DNA from: UBA10649 sp963755335
Lineage (GTDB): Bacteria; Actinomycetota; Actinomycetes; S36-B12
DNA length: 64,000 nucleotides
Assembly: GCA_963755335.1 (NCBI GenBank)
Contig: CAVWJW010000008.1
Location: 744,001-808,000 of the forward strand
Reading direction: 5' to 3'
Numbering within the stretch: the first letter of the stretch is position 1; each line of letters starts with the position of its first letter. Shown in pieces: positions 52,286-60,982 of this stretch. Position numbers and translations under genes: made by a program. The notes below the pieces were generated by a model, which ran no database searches, was not told the DNA's origin, and was given only the letters and a program-made list of their open reading frames with translations.

Positions 52286-53473
52286 GTGACTGGCGAGATC
52301 GAGTTGGCACGTCTGCGGATCGCGGTGCTCGGCACCGGCGCCAATGGGGCAGGCATCGGCGCGGACCTGGCGCGAGCCGGACTCGACGTCACCTTCATCG
52401 ACCAGTGGCCGGAGAACGTCAGTGCGATCCGGGAGCACGGCGTCCGCGTGGAGATGGCGGGCGGGCTGACGATCGTCCCGGTGCGGGTGCTGCACCTGTG
52501 CGAAGTGGCCACCCTGGTGGAGCCGTTCGACGTGGTTCTCGTGCTCGTCAAGGCGTATGACACCCGATGGGCCTGCGAGCTGATCAAGCCCCATGTTGCC
52601 AGCACGGGTTTCGTGGTGGGTGTCCAGAACGGGATGACCGGCGACATCATCGTCGATGTCATGGGCGATGACCGGGCGCTTGCCGCCGTCATCGAGATCA
52701 CCGCGGCGATGTACGAGCCCGGGCTCGTCGAACGGCACTCCGGATACGAGCGCTCGTGGTTCGCCGTCGGTGCGCCTGCCCCAGCGGCCCGACGCCATGT
52801 GCCGGTCGCGGCCGAGATCCTGCGCAAGGCGGGGGTCGTCGAGGAGGTCGATGACATCCGCTCGCCGAAGTGGATGAAGCTCGTCCTCAACGCCGGCGAG
52901 CTGGTGCCGTCGGCGATCCTCGACCTGTCGATCGCTGACTGCGCTCGCGTTCCCGGCATGCGCGAGGTGATGATCGACGCGGGCAACGAGGCACTCGAGC
53001 TCGCACGCCTCGACGGGATCACCATCCGCCCCATCTTCGGAATGGAAGGCGAAAGCGCCGCCGATCCCGCGACCTACATGGCGACGATCCTCGACGAGCT
53101 GGTGGCGAACTACATCCTGACGCACTCCCGTTCGACGATCCTGCAGGACTGGATCAAGGGCCGCCACGCTGAGTCCGACGACATCAACGGCATCGTGGTG
53201 GAAGGGCTGGCCCGCCATGGCCGTCCCTCACCGGCCAACCAGGCGATGGTGGAGTTCGCGGCCGAGATCGAGGCCGGCCGGCGTGAGCGCGGACTCGAGA
53301 ACCTTGCACCGATGCTGGCCCGGATCGAGGAGCTCGCCGACGGCGGGTGTCACACGCTGAGGACGAACATCCCAAACTCGTCGAACGACGCCGCGCGCAC
53401 GCTTTCGACGAGGGAGCACGGCACGGGCGCATACAGATGCGGGAAGACGTCGCCGTTGCCGCCGTCCTCGTAG
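52286..53473 (+). CDS. Ketopantoate reductase-family (ApbA/PanE) oxidoreductase
   Basis: 395 residues from GTG 52286, with GAGGGGAC upstream. Rossmann start RIAVLGTGANGAGIGADL, then VVLVLVKAYDTRWACELI and VGVQNGMTG (substrate Asn), catalytic Lys in DIRSPKWMKLVLNAGE. The last 40 residues (CHTLRTNIPNSSNDAART...) are antisense to the convergent DUF952 gene and are not family-like, so the natural stop may be lost. No pantothenate neighbours; substrate uncertain. Confidence 0.87.
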   Translation: MTGEIELARLRIAVLGTGANGAGIGADLARAGLDVTFIDQWPENVSAIREHGVRVEMAGGLTIVPVRVLHLCEVATLVEPFDVVLVLVKAYDTRWACELIKPHVASTGFVVGVQNGMTGDIIVDVMGDDRALAAVIEITAAMYEPGLVERHSGYERSWFAVGAPAPAARRHVPVAAEILRKAGVVEEVDDIRSPKWMKLVLNAGELVPSAILDLSIADCARVPGMREVMIDAGNEALELARLDGITIRPIFGMEGESAADPATYMATILDELVANYILTHSRSTILQDWIKGRHAESDDINGIVVEGLARHGRPSPANQAMVEFAAEIEAGRRERGLENLAPMLARIEELADGGCHTLRTNIPNSSNDAARTLSTREHGTGAYRCGKTSPLPPSS

Positions 53474-53733
53474 CGCACCGGGATGCCGGCGTCCTCGAGA
53501 GAGCGCACGTCCAGCGTCAGGACGACGAGGTCCTCGTCGACGTCGCGGTAGAAGCGCGTTGCCGTGCCCGCGAGCTGCCACTCCTGTGACGCATGGATGA
53601 ATCCGACGTCATCGATGCTCATGCCGTGCGTGGACGTCCGATAGGTGCCGGACTGGGTCGCAGAATCCCACTCGACGCGCGTGGTCAGGTGGTACACGCG
53701 CGGGTTGCCGTCCATCGACGTGAAACCTTTCAT
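53350..53733 (-). CDS. DUF952 family protein
   Basis: 127 residues; ATG 53715 (MDGNPRVYHLTTRVEWD) is an in-frame alternative. The family pattern is clear: VYHLTTRVEWDSA, VGFIHASQEWQLAGTATRFY, LVVLTLDVRSLEDAGIPVRY, DVFPHLYAPVP. Small beta-rich protein of unknown function, cytoplasmic. It overlaps the 3' end of the reductase gene on the other strand by 124 bases. Confidence 0.9.
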   Translation of the reverse strand: MKGFTSMDGNPRVYHLTTRVEWDSATQSGTYRTSTHGMSIDDVGFIHASQEWQLAGTATRFYRDVDEDLVVLTLDVRSLEDAGIPVRYEDGGNGDVFPHLYAPVPCSLVESVRAASFDEFGMFVLSV

Positions 53734-53839
53734 GGGGCAGTTATTGCCTGAATTTGACGTGTCCTAGCGGTGCGCGAGTGGCGGATCGGGGAACCTTGGG
53801 GGCACGCTAGTAGCAATCAGTCACCTCTAGGAGGATCAG

Positions 53840-54451
53840 ATGGGCAACATACGGAGAATCGCGGCAGTCGTGGCCGGGATGGCCCTGGTGGCCACGGCAC
53901 CGGGCCTCGTGGCTACCGCAGCTGCTCACGACAACGGCAATGGCAATGGCAACGACAACGGTCGAGGAAACTCGGGCAACGTCCTTGTCCAGCAGCTGAC
54001 GCCGGCGCAGCTGACGGCGGTCAACGCAGCCCGCAGCGCCTACATCACCAGCGCGACGGCAGCCAAGCAGACCTACAAGGACGCGCTCACGGCGATCCGC
54101 CACGACATCGACACGGCTGTGGCACCGCAGCGTCTCGCTGCGGCAATTGCCGCGGACGCGTTGCAGGTGGCCCGTCGTTACGGTGGCGACGTCAACGCCG
54201 CCCAGGCCACCTTCAATGCAGCAGTGACGGCCTACAAGACTGCTTATGACGCGGCCGTTGCGGCTGCGAAGCCGAAGGTCGACGCCGCGAATGCGGCCCT
54301 CAAGACAGCGATCGACGGCGCGACGGCGACGTACAACACGGCCATCAACGCTGCCTTCACCGGCACCACGGTGCCTCCGGGCCTGGTGCAGCCTCCGGGA
54401 AGCGGCAAGGGCTTCATGCACGGCGAGGGGCGCTGGTCGTTCCATCGCTGA
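53840..54451 (+). CDS. Secreted alanine-rich helical protein
   Basis: 203 residues after a strong AGGAGG site. Signal peptide MGNIRRIAAVVAGMALVATA with likely cleavage after VATAAA. A low-complexity Asn/Gly stretch (DNGNGNGNDNGRG) follows, then long Ala-rich helices with regular acidic and basic spacing (AARSAYITSATAAKQTYKDA, AAVAAAKPKVDAANAALK), coiled-coil-like. No family recognised; perhaps a cell-surface or spacer protein. A TTGACG box lies at about 53754. Confidence 0.75.
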   Translation: MGNIRRIAAVVAGMALVATAPGLVATAAAHDNGNGNGNDNGRGNSGNVLVQQLTPAQLTAVNAARSAYITSATAAKQTYKDALTAIRHDIDTAVAPQRLAAAIAADALQVARRYGGDVNAAQATFNAAVTAYKTAYDAAVAAAKPKVDAANAALKTAIDGATATYNTAINAAFTGTTVPPGLVQPPGSGKGFMHGEGRWSFHR

Positions 54452-54502
54452 CGATCGGATCACGGATGCGGGCCGGTGGTGCGAACCGCCGGCCCGCACT
54501 CG

Positions 54503-54838
54503 TCAGCCCTTGGGTGGAAGGGACCGGGCGTATGACGCTCCGACGTCCACCCAGCGCTTGACCTGTCCCCGGGTGGTCAGCACCTCGGCGGGAACCTGCA
54601 GCCAGCCCGACATCGGCCGGCCGCGCATGACGGCCCACTGAGCGCCGGTTCCGTCGATGAGGTGATCGGACGCCTCAGGATCCACGCGCACCAGAGCCCC
54701 GCCCTGGCCGCTGGCAGCCACCGCCATGTTCCCGCCGACCAGGAAGCCCAGACCGCCGAACATCTTCTTCTCGATGACGTCGGGTGCGTCGGCCAACACC
54801 TCGCGGATCCGCGCGGCCAGATCCTCGTCGTATGCCAT
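54503..54838 (-). CDS. TfoX/Sxy N-terminal domain protein
   Basis: 111 residues from ATG 54838 (MAYDEDLAARIREVLADAPD); the frame opens at 54868. Signature KKMFGGLGFLVGGNMAVAAS, then LVRVDPEASD and GWLQVPAEVLTTRGQVKRWV. These short actinobacterial forms resemble the N-terminal half of the competence regulator TfoX, but no competence role is implied. Single gene. Confidence 0.9.
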   Translation of the reverse strand: MAYDEDLAARIREVLADAPDVIEKKMFGGLGFLVGGNMAVAASGQGGALVRVDPEASDHLIDGTGAQWAVMRGRPMSGWLQVPAEVLTTRGQVKRWVDVGASYARSLPPKG

Positions 54839-54899
54839 GGCGCCATGGTACGGACCGACGGCCTTCACGGGGGCCTCTGAACGCGGTTAGCCTTCGGTG

Positions 54900-55385
54900 A
54901 TGAGCGCGTCACCGCGTCCCATCCGCATGTACGGAACCGTGTCGGACGTGCCCGCGCTGGAGTGGGCCCATGTGGAGCGTCGACTCATCGAAGCGCCCCT
55001 GTACTGGGTTGTCGCACCATCGACAGGCTGGCCGCACCCGCGTCCGGTCTGGGGAGTCTGGGACGGCGAGTTGCTGTGGGTGAGCCTGGGCAGCCCGTCT
55101 CTGCGCCGAGACTTCGCACGCGATGACCGAGCCACCGTCCATCTCGAGAGTGGCACGGACGTCGTGATCCTCCAAGGGCGCGTTGTCGATGCCGACGCCG
55201 TCCTGTCCGCCGTCGCGCGTTACGACGACAAGTACTCGTATGCGTACGACGTAGCCGCATACGGGGCACTGCTCGCGGTGCAGCCAGTGGAGATCCTGGC
55301 GTGGACCGCTGCCGGACCCGCGGGTCGTGAGGGCTTCACGGCGGGTGGAACGTGGACCTTCGAACGCGACGGACTCGGCGCCTGA
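54900..55385 (+). CDS. Pyridoxamine 5'-phosphate oxidase-like FMN/F420-binding protein
   Basis: 161 residues (ATG 54900; GTG 54897 adjoins). Split beta-barrel of the PNPOx-like group: YWVVAPSTGWPHPRPVWGVW, GELLWVSLGSPSLRRDFARD, ATVHLESGTDVVILQGRVVD. The pattern resembles F420-dependent or heme-utilisation-like members rather than PdxH. Cofactor and substrate uncertain. It is convergent with the sulfatase gene. Confidence 0.85.
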   Translation: MSASPRPIRMYGTVSDVPALEWAHVERRLIEAPLYWVVAPSTGWPHPRPVWGVWDGELLWVSLGSPSLRRDFARDDRATVHLESGTDVVILQGRVVDADAVLSAVARYDDKYSYAYDVAAYGALLAVQPVEILAWTAAGPAGREGFTAGGTWTFERDGLGA

Positions 55386-55391
55386 AAGCCG

Positions 55392-57380
55392 TCAGACGCC
55401 GACGCCGGACAGGGGGACCCCTGGGGTGACGCTCTGATCGAGCAGTTCGGTGTCCGCCCACGGCTGCGTGACCGGGGTGAGCCGCTTCAGGGTCCGCTGC
55501 TCGTTGAGGATTCCCTGGAGCAGGGACACCGTTGCTGCGCTGCTGGAGTTGCTCGCGAGGTTGCTCAGCTCGAGCGGATCCTGTGTCACGTTGTAGACCT
55601 CGTACTGGTCGGGCGCCGGACCGATCTGGCCGGTCGTCGGCTGGGCGGTCTTCACGACGGTCGTCGCCGTCTTGGTGCCCGGCTGGTTGACGACCCCGCT
55701 GACGATCGTGAGCACGTCCTGCGAGTTGGGGCTGGACCAGAACTGCGGGTTGTCCCAGTATCGGACGAGCTTCCACTGCTCGCTGGCGCCTGCTGGCCCG
55801 GTGGGCAAGTTCGTCACGATCGACTCGAGATGGCAGGGCTGCACGATCGGCGTGTACTGGGTGCCCTTCCACGACACGTTGTTCACTCCGGCGAAGGGCT
55901 GGTCATCAGTCATGAAGTAGACGGTGTCGCCTGGCACTGACGACTCGTCGACCTCTCCGAGGATGAAGGCCGACAGGTCGCGACCAGGCAGCTCACGCAC
56001 CTGGGTGTGCGTCTTGACGAGTTCGCGCCGGATGATGGCCGGATCAAGGCCCGCCAGACCGAGCATCGTCGGGATGAGATCTGCGTGGCTGGACAGCAGA
56101 TCGGTCGACTGCTCGTGAGGGAAGAGCTCGGGATTGTGGAAGATGAAGGGCACGCGCATGACCTCGTCATACGAGCAGGCCCACTTCTGGAACATCCCGC
56201 CATGCGAGCCGAGGAGCTCGCCATGGTCGGACAGGTAGATCACGATCGTGTCGCGGTACTGGTGCCGCGACTGGGTCAGGGCGTGGAGCACCCGGCCGAT
56301 CTGCTGGTCCACGTTCTGCTGCAGCTGGTAGTAGAACCGCTGGTACCGCTCGGTGTCGGAGAGCGGCTGGAACGCCAGCGGGTACTGGTCGCGGTAACTC
56401 GCCTGGGCCGACGGCTTGGTGGACAGGTCCTCGTGTGCTGACGCGGTGTAGCCCGGATCGAAGAGGTTGTGCGGGACGTTCGAGCCGAGCAGCTGCTGCT
56501 CGAGGTAGAAGCTGCCGCCCGCCACGGTGAGATCGCCCCACAGCGTGATGTCGTGCGGGTTCACGTAGGAGTTCACCAGGAGCCACGGCTTCGTCGCCGT
56601 GCGCAGAGCCTGGAGCTGCTCGATCCCTAGCTCCGCGAAGACCTGGTCGCGACCGCGTCCGCCCGGGGCGGACGATCCGGAGTTGAGTGGGTTCGGGCCG
56701 TGCGGCTCCGGTCCGATCCAGCCGGTGAACCCGTAGTCCTCGAGGATGCCCGCCTCGAGGTAGATGTCCTCGAGGCGCGGATCGCGTACGCCGTTCTGGT
56801 TGTACGACGGCAACGGATTGTGCGTGCCGGGCTGGTAGAGGTCTCCGTCCGACACGTGCCACTTGCCCTTGTAGTACGTGTCGTATCCGGCGGCCCTGAA
56901 CCATGAGCCCATCGTGGGCACGGTGGTCGGGTCGAGCCAGTACGTGTCGTTCTCGACGGAGCTCTTGGCGGCTCCCGTCGTCTGCGTCACGCCGTGCAGG
57001 GACGGGTACTGGCCGGTGAAGATCGACGCGCGGCTGGGTGCGCACGCCTCGGACATGATGTGGTGGTTGGTGAACTCGAGTCCGTTCTTGCGCAGCGCGT
57101 TCTGGGTCGGCAGGTTCGCCTGCCGCCACGCCTTGAGTTCCGCACTCTCATAGACGGGGGCATGCCGCTGCTCGTCCATGACGAAGACGAGGAAGTTGGG
57201 GCGACGGCGCAGCGGTCCGCGCGGCCGAAACGGCTGAGTGGGTGCGGCCTGCGCCGAGCCGGCGGTCGCCGCTACACCGGCTGCCGCGACTCCAGCGATG
57301 CCCATCGCCTGCAGCAGGCGTCGGCGGCTGAGGCCGGGAGCCCCGTCTTCGGTCGCGATGGGAGTCGTGTCAGCTTCCAT
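55392..57380 (-). CDS. Tat-exported sulfatase family protein
   Basis: 662 residues. Twin-arginine signal GLSRRRLLQAMGIAGVAAA with cleavage near residue 46. Sulfatase/alkaline-phosphatase fold: NFLVFVMDEQRHAP (metal Asp), formylglycine motif C-A-P-S-R at about residue 113 in SEACAPSRASIFTGQ, YYKGKWHVSDGD, YLSDHGELLGSHG. The Cys form needs a formylglycine-generating enzyme, which is not in the window. Unlike the alkylsulfatase near 4 kb it is exported. The substrate is unknown. Confidence 0.92.
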   Translation of the reverse strand: MEADTTPIATEDGAPGLSRRRLLQAMGIAGVAAAGVAATAGSAQAAPTQPFRPRGPLRRRPNFLVFVMDEQRHAPVYESAELKAWRQANLPTQNALRKNGLEFTNHHIMSEACAPSRASIFTGQYPSLHGVTQTTGAAKSSVENDTYWLDPTTVPTMGSWFRAAGYDTYYKGKWHVSDGDLYQPGTHNPLPSYNQNGVRDPRLEDIYLEAGILEDYGFTGWIGPEPHGPNPLNSGSSAPGGRGRDQVFAELGIEQLQALRTATKPWLLVNSYVNPHDITLWGDLTVAGGSFYLEQQLLGSNVPHNLFDPGYTASAHEDLSTKPSAQASYRDQYPLAFQPLSDTERYQRFYYQLQQNVDQQIGRVLHALTQSRHQYRDTIVIYLSDHGELLGSHGGMFQKWACSYDEVMRVPFIFHNPELFPHEQSTDLLSSHADLIPTMLGLAGLDPAIIRRELVKTHTQVRELPGRDLSAFILGEVDESSVPGDTVYFMTDDQPFAGVNNVSWKGTQYTPIVQPCHLESIVTNLPTGPAGASEQWKLVRYWDNPQFWSSPNSQDVLTIVSGVVNQPGTKTATTVVKTAQPTTGQIGPAPDQYEVYNVTQDPLELSNLASNSSSAATVSLLQGILNEQRTLKRLTPVTQPWADTELLDQSVTPGVPLSGVGV

Positions 57381-57410
57381 GGATTGCCCTGCCTTCTGAG
57401 TGGATCGATG

Positions 57411-58443
57411 TCACGAGGAGCGGCTGAGGCTGATGAGCCCGCGCTCGACGTCATACGTGAACGTGTACTGGAAGTACAGGGCGTTGCCGGTGTTGATCTG
57501 CGCACGGCCTGCGGGCTCCAGGCGAACGAGGTTCACGGAGGCAGTGCTGCCCGCGGGGAACTGCCAGGTGGCCGCGGCACTGCCGGACTCCGCCAGAGTG
57601 ATGACGGTCCCGGGCCTGACGGCGCCGGACGTGCGGGGAACCTTGTGGAACACCGCGCCCTTGACGCGTGTCACCGTGAATCCCGAGTCGAACCACGTAT
57701 CGACGCAGTGCTGTGGCTCGTGGCCGAACGTCCAGCATCCGGGTGCCTGATGATCGTCCCAGAGGAGTGCACCGTTTCCGTCCGGCCCCAGCGGCGGCAG
57801 GTCGAACGTGGCGTCAGCGTCGGCAGCCGGCTCGGCCCCGAGGACCAGTCTGCCGGTGCCCTGCCGGCCGGTGGCGGGATCGCCGCCGAAGTGGATGCTC
57901 CAACGCAGGCCGGTGCTGCCGGGCAGGGCCGAGAGCGGGTTGGACAGCGCATAGCGGCCGGTACCGACGCCCAGGATGCCGTACACGTGGTCAGCGGCCC
58001 ACTTCTTGATGTAGGGACTGACGGTGTTGACGACCTGGAAGCCGACAGAGTGTGTGGTCGTCACACCGCCGATGGTGATCGGCGCCTTGGCGACGAGGCC
58101 CTTCATCGAACTGCCGGCAGACGAAGTGCTGATCGGAGTCGAGGTGATCGTCACGTGATCGGGTCGGCTGCCCCAGGCGCCGGGGAACACTCGAAGACCC
58201 ACGGAACCGGTGTCGAGCATCACGAGGAACGGCGCGGACGAGCCGACCCGGATCTCGAGGATTCCGTTGAGACCACTCGTCCCCGGAGTGGTGATCGTGC
58301 GCATCGGCACGGTGACGGTCACCGGCTCGGTGCTGGACGGACCAGCCGACGTGGCGGCCAGGACGGGGGGAGTCGACAGTGCGAGCCCGAGTGGACAGGG
58401 CAAGCACGGCGAGGGCGGGATTGCGACGGCGGCGGGAGATCAC
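57411..58443 (-). pseudogene. Pepsin-like aspartic protease-like secreted protein, frameshifted in signal peptide
   Basis: GTG 58443 starts VISRRRRNPALAVLAL, then near 58395-58410 the frame changes to LGLALSTPPVLAATSAG; joined they form a good signal peptide. One extra base over 1033 makes 343 codons. The mature protein has both aspartate motifs, VMLDTGSVGLRVF and WFDSGFTVTRV, and strands like VYGILGVGTGRYALS. This single-chain two-motif form is A1 (pepsin)-like and uncommon in bacteria. As written translation from TTG 58403 would lack a signal. It lies downstream of nothing and next to the sulfatase. Confidence 0.75.
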
Positions 58444-58512
58444 ATGGACCCATTCCTGGTCGCCCACCCTGTGCCCCCAGCGGCCGCCTTGATCATAGGG
58501 TCTGGCGACGCG

Positions 58513-58890
58513 TCAGCCGCGACCCAGTAGTCGCTCCACTTGGCGGCGGTCCTTCTTGGTGGGCCGACCGCTTCCACGTTCACGGACGACGGGCGCCGGG
58601 TTCTCCTCGCGGGCAGGCGGCGGCGGCGAGTGGTCGGTGTAGTGCTGGACGGCTATCGGCGCGCCGACCCGCTTCGCGAGAAGTCCGGTCACGGTGACGA
58701 TCCGCTCGCCTCCGGGCGTGAACGCCCGCACCGTGTCGCCGACGCGGATGACATGCGCCGGCTTGGCGTTGGCGCCGTTCACCTTCACGTGCCCACCGCG
58801 ACAGGCTGCTGATGCCGCCGATCGGGTCGCGTAGAGGCGGACCGCCCAGGTCCACACGTCCACGCGGACACTCGTGAGTTCGGTCGCCAC
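58513..58890 (-). CDS. S4-domain RNA-binding protein (HslR/Hsp15-like)
   Basis: 125 residues. S4 fold VRVDVWTWAVRLYATRSAAS, ACRGGHVKVNGANAKPAHVI, GDTVRAFTPGGERIVTVTGL, then a basic tail (GRPTKKDRRQVERLLGRG). Hsp15 of E. coli binds 50S subunits with stalled nascent chains; equivalence here is likely but not shown. Confidence 0.93.
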   Translation of the reverse strand: MATELTSVRVDVWTWAVRLYATRSAASAACRGGHVKVNGANAKPAHVIRVGDTVRAFTPGGERIVTVTGLLAKRVGAPIAVQHYTDHSPPPPAREENPAPVVRERGSGRPTKKDRRQVERLLGRG

Positions 58891-58984
58891 ACCGCGAGCC
58901 TAGAAGACCTGTTGCGCCAGGACGTCGCCTATTAGCCTGACGGGACGAGACACGTTCTCGACCTACCCGCCGTTGGAGGCACCC

Positions 58985-59872
58985 ATGAGGATCGGCATCC
59001 ACATCGTCAACTTCGAGATGCAGGGTGGCGTACCCGCAATCGGCTCGACGTTGGCGCGGGTGGGCAAGGCCGTCGACGAGGCGGGAGTCGACAACCTCTC
59101 GGTCATGGATCACTACTTCCAGATGGAGATGGCGGGCGGGCCCGAGAAGCCGATGCTCGAGGGTTACACGACGCTCGGCTTCCTCGCGGCACACACGACC
59201 TCGGCGGAGCTTCAACTGCTCGTCACCGGTGTCACGTACCGGCACCCGGGACTCCTGGCCAAGATCGTCACCACCCTCGACGTCCTGTCCGGAGGTCGTG
59301 CCGTGCTCGGAATCGGCGCCGCCTGGTACGACCGCGAGCATCTCGGGCTCGGCGTTCCCTTCCCGCCGTTGGGCGAGCGCTTCGAACGCCTCGAGGAGAC
59401 CTTGCAGATCCTTCGGCAGATGTGGAGCGACGATGACGGCGCCTTCCTCGGGCAGCACTACTCGCTGGCCGAGACGATCAACGTGCCGCAATCGATCGCG
59501 CGACCGCATCCGCCCATCATGATCGGCGGGACGGGAGAGCAGAAGACGCTGCGCCTGGTCGCTCAGTATGCGGACGCGTGCAACATCTTCGCCGGACCGC
59601 AGGCCGGTCCCGACTTTGTCGGCGCCAAGCTCGATGTCCTGCAGGAGCGGTGCCGCGAGGTCGGCACCGACTTCGGCCGGATCCGCAAGACGATCCTGTG
59701 GACCGGCCCGGTGGGCACCGATCCTGACGGTGGCCGCGAGTTCGTCGAGCAGATGCGCGCCTTCGCGGACGTGGGCGTCGACGAGGTGCACGTGATGCCG
59801 TTCACCGATGATCCCGTGTCATACGTCCAAGGCGTCGGTGACAACATCATCGGCAGCCTGCGCACTGTCTGA
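58985..59872 (+). CDS. LLM class F420-dependent-type oxidoreductase
   Basis: 295 residues from ATG 58985 with TTGGAGG upstream. MRIGIHIVNFEMQGG, VDNLSVMDHYFQMEMAG, TYRHPGLLAKIVTTLDVLSG, RAVLGIGAAWYDREHLGLGV and IMIGGTGEQKTLRLVAQYAD match the F420-dependent TIGR03560 type. F420 use is inferred from the family. Its 3' end overlaps a convergent membrane protein gene by 54 bases. Confidence 0.92.
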   Translation: MRIGIHIVNFEMQGGVPAIGSTLARVGKAVDEAGVDNLSVMDHYFQMEMAGGPEKPMLEGYTTLGFLAAHTTSAELQLLVTGVTYRHPGLLAKIVTTLDVLSGGRAVLGIGAAWYDREHLGLGVPFPPLGERFERLEETLQILRQMWSDDDGAFLGQHYSLAETINVPQSIARPHPPIMIGGTGEQKTLRLVAQYADACNIFAGPQAGPDFVGAKLDVLQERCREVGTDFGRIRKTILWTGPVGTDPDGGREFVEQMRAFADVGVDEVHVMPFTDDPVSYVQGVGDNIIGSLRTV

Positions 59873-60919
59873 GGCGCGGCGCAGCGGCCACTTGTCGAAG
59901 AAGTCCGCGTGGAAGGCGAGGAACGGGAAGGTCACCGCGAGCAGCGCTGAGGCCAGCCAGATCTCGCCATCGAAGCCGGGTGCCCCCGTCGGCACGTCGC
60001 CCGACACCATGCCCGCGACCGACGCGTAGATGCGGGCGAGCACGATGCCGACGACGGCCGCCGTCAGCGCGCTCGTGACCCCACGCAGCGGCTGCTTGAG
60101 CCCGGAGTAGAGCGACCCCTCCAGGGTGATGAGGACGACGATCGAACCGAACAGGAATGGCACGGGCACGGTCACGAGGTAGGTCGGCGCTGCCATGCCG
60201 GCGACACTCAGACCCAGATAGGTCACCAAGGCACCGATCACGACGATGGCCGCGGTCCAGACGAGCCCGAGAACGGGCTGAGCCATGAGGCGAGCAGATC
60301 GAGTGAGGGGCCACAGCTCGAGGTTGAGCATCAGGAAGGCGGCCGCCATGCAGGTGACGATGAAGACGAGAACCGTCCATGCGTCGAAGGTTCCTTGCGG
60401 ATCCGCACTCGCGACGTAGACGGGCGCGCCCTTGAGGAAGTCGTAGTTCATGAGTGTCTCGAAGACGGCGGCGGCGATCAGGTACGTCGTCACGAGCAGG
60501 GCCAGTCCGCCGGCGACCCTGCTGCGGAGGAGGCTGAAGGGCCAGCCGCCCCAGACGACCGTCAGCCAGAACGAGAACGGCACGGAGATGATGACGCACT
60601 GCGTGACCATCGGCGTGGGCGGCGTGATGCCCTTGCCCACCGTGGCGATGAGGAGGCCGGCCACCACGGCTCCCACCACAAGCGCCGTGGCCAGGAAGGC
60701 CAGGCCCTTCCAGGGCTGCCCCAGCCGGGCCAAGGCCGCCGGCTGTTCCCCGTGCCAGAACGCGCCGACGACGAAGGCGAACGGAATGGTGCACATGAGG
60801 TAGAAGGAGACCCAGTCGCGGAAGGTCGGCCAGTCCATCAGCGAGATGAAGATCAACGACAGCACGACGATGACGAGGGCTGAGACGATGCCGAGGGCAG
60901 GCTGGCGGCGCAGGTTCAT
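59819..60919 (-). CDS. Polytopic membrane protein, unknown
   Basis: 366 residues, nine or ten hydrophobic spans spread evenly: PALGIVSALVIVVLSLIFIS, FYLMCTIPFAFVVGAFWHG, ALVVGAVVAGLLIATVG, PFSFWLTVVWGGWPFSLL, and ending LLAVTFPFLAFHADFF. Several Trp-Pro and His residues lie in spans. No transporter motif I recognise. The frame is convincing by codon bias and length. Convergent with the LLM gene. Confidence 0.78.
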   Translation of the reverse strand: MNLRRQPALGIVSALVIVVLSLIFISLMDWPTFRDWVSFYLMCTIPFAFVVGAFWHGEQPAALARLGQPWKGLAFLATALVVGAVVAGLLIATVGKGITPPTPMVTQCVIISVPFSFWLTVVWGGWPFSLLRSRVAGGLALLVTTYLIAAAVFETLMNYDFLKGAPVYVASADPQGTFDAWTVLVFIVTCMAAAFLMLNLELWPLTRSARLMAQPVLGLVWTAAIVVIGALVTYLGLSVAGMAAPTYLVTVPVPFLFGSIVVLITLEGSLYSGLKQPLRGVTSALTAAVVGIVLARIYASVAGMVSGDVPTGAPGFDGEIWLASALLAVTFPFLAFHADFFDKWPLRRASDSAQAADDVVTDALDV

Positions 60920-60982
60920 GCCCGCAGGCTAACGCTGGTTGATGAATCAACTAAATCACGTACCGCTGACCGGAACGCCTCG

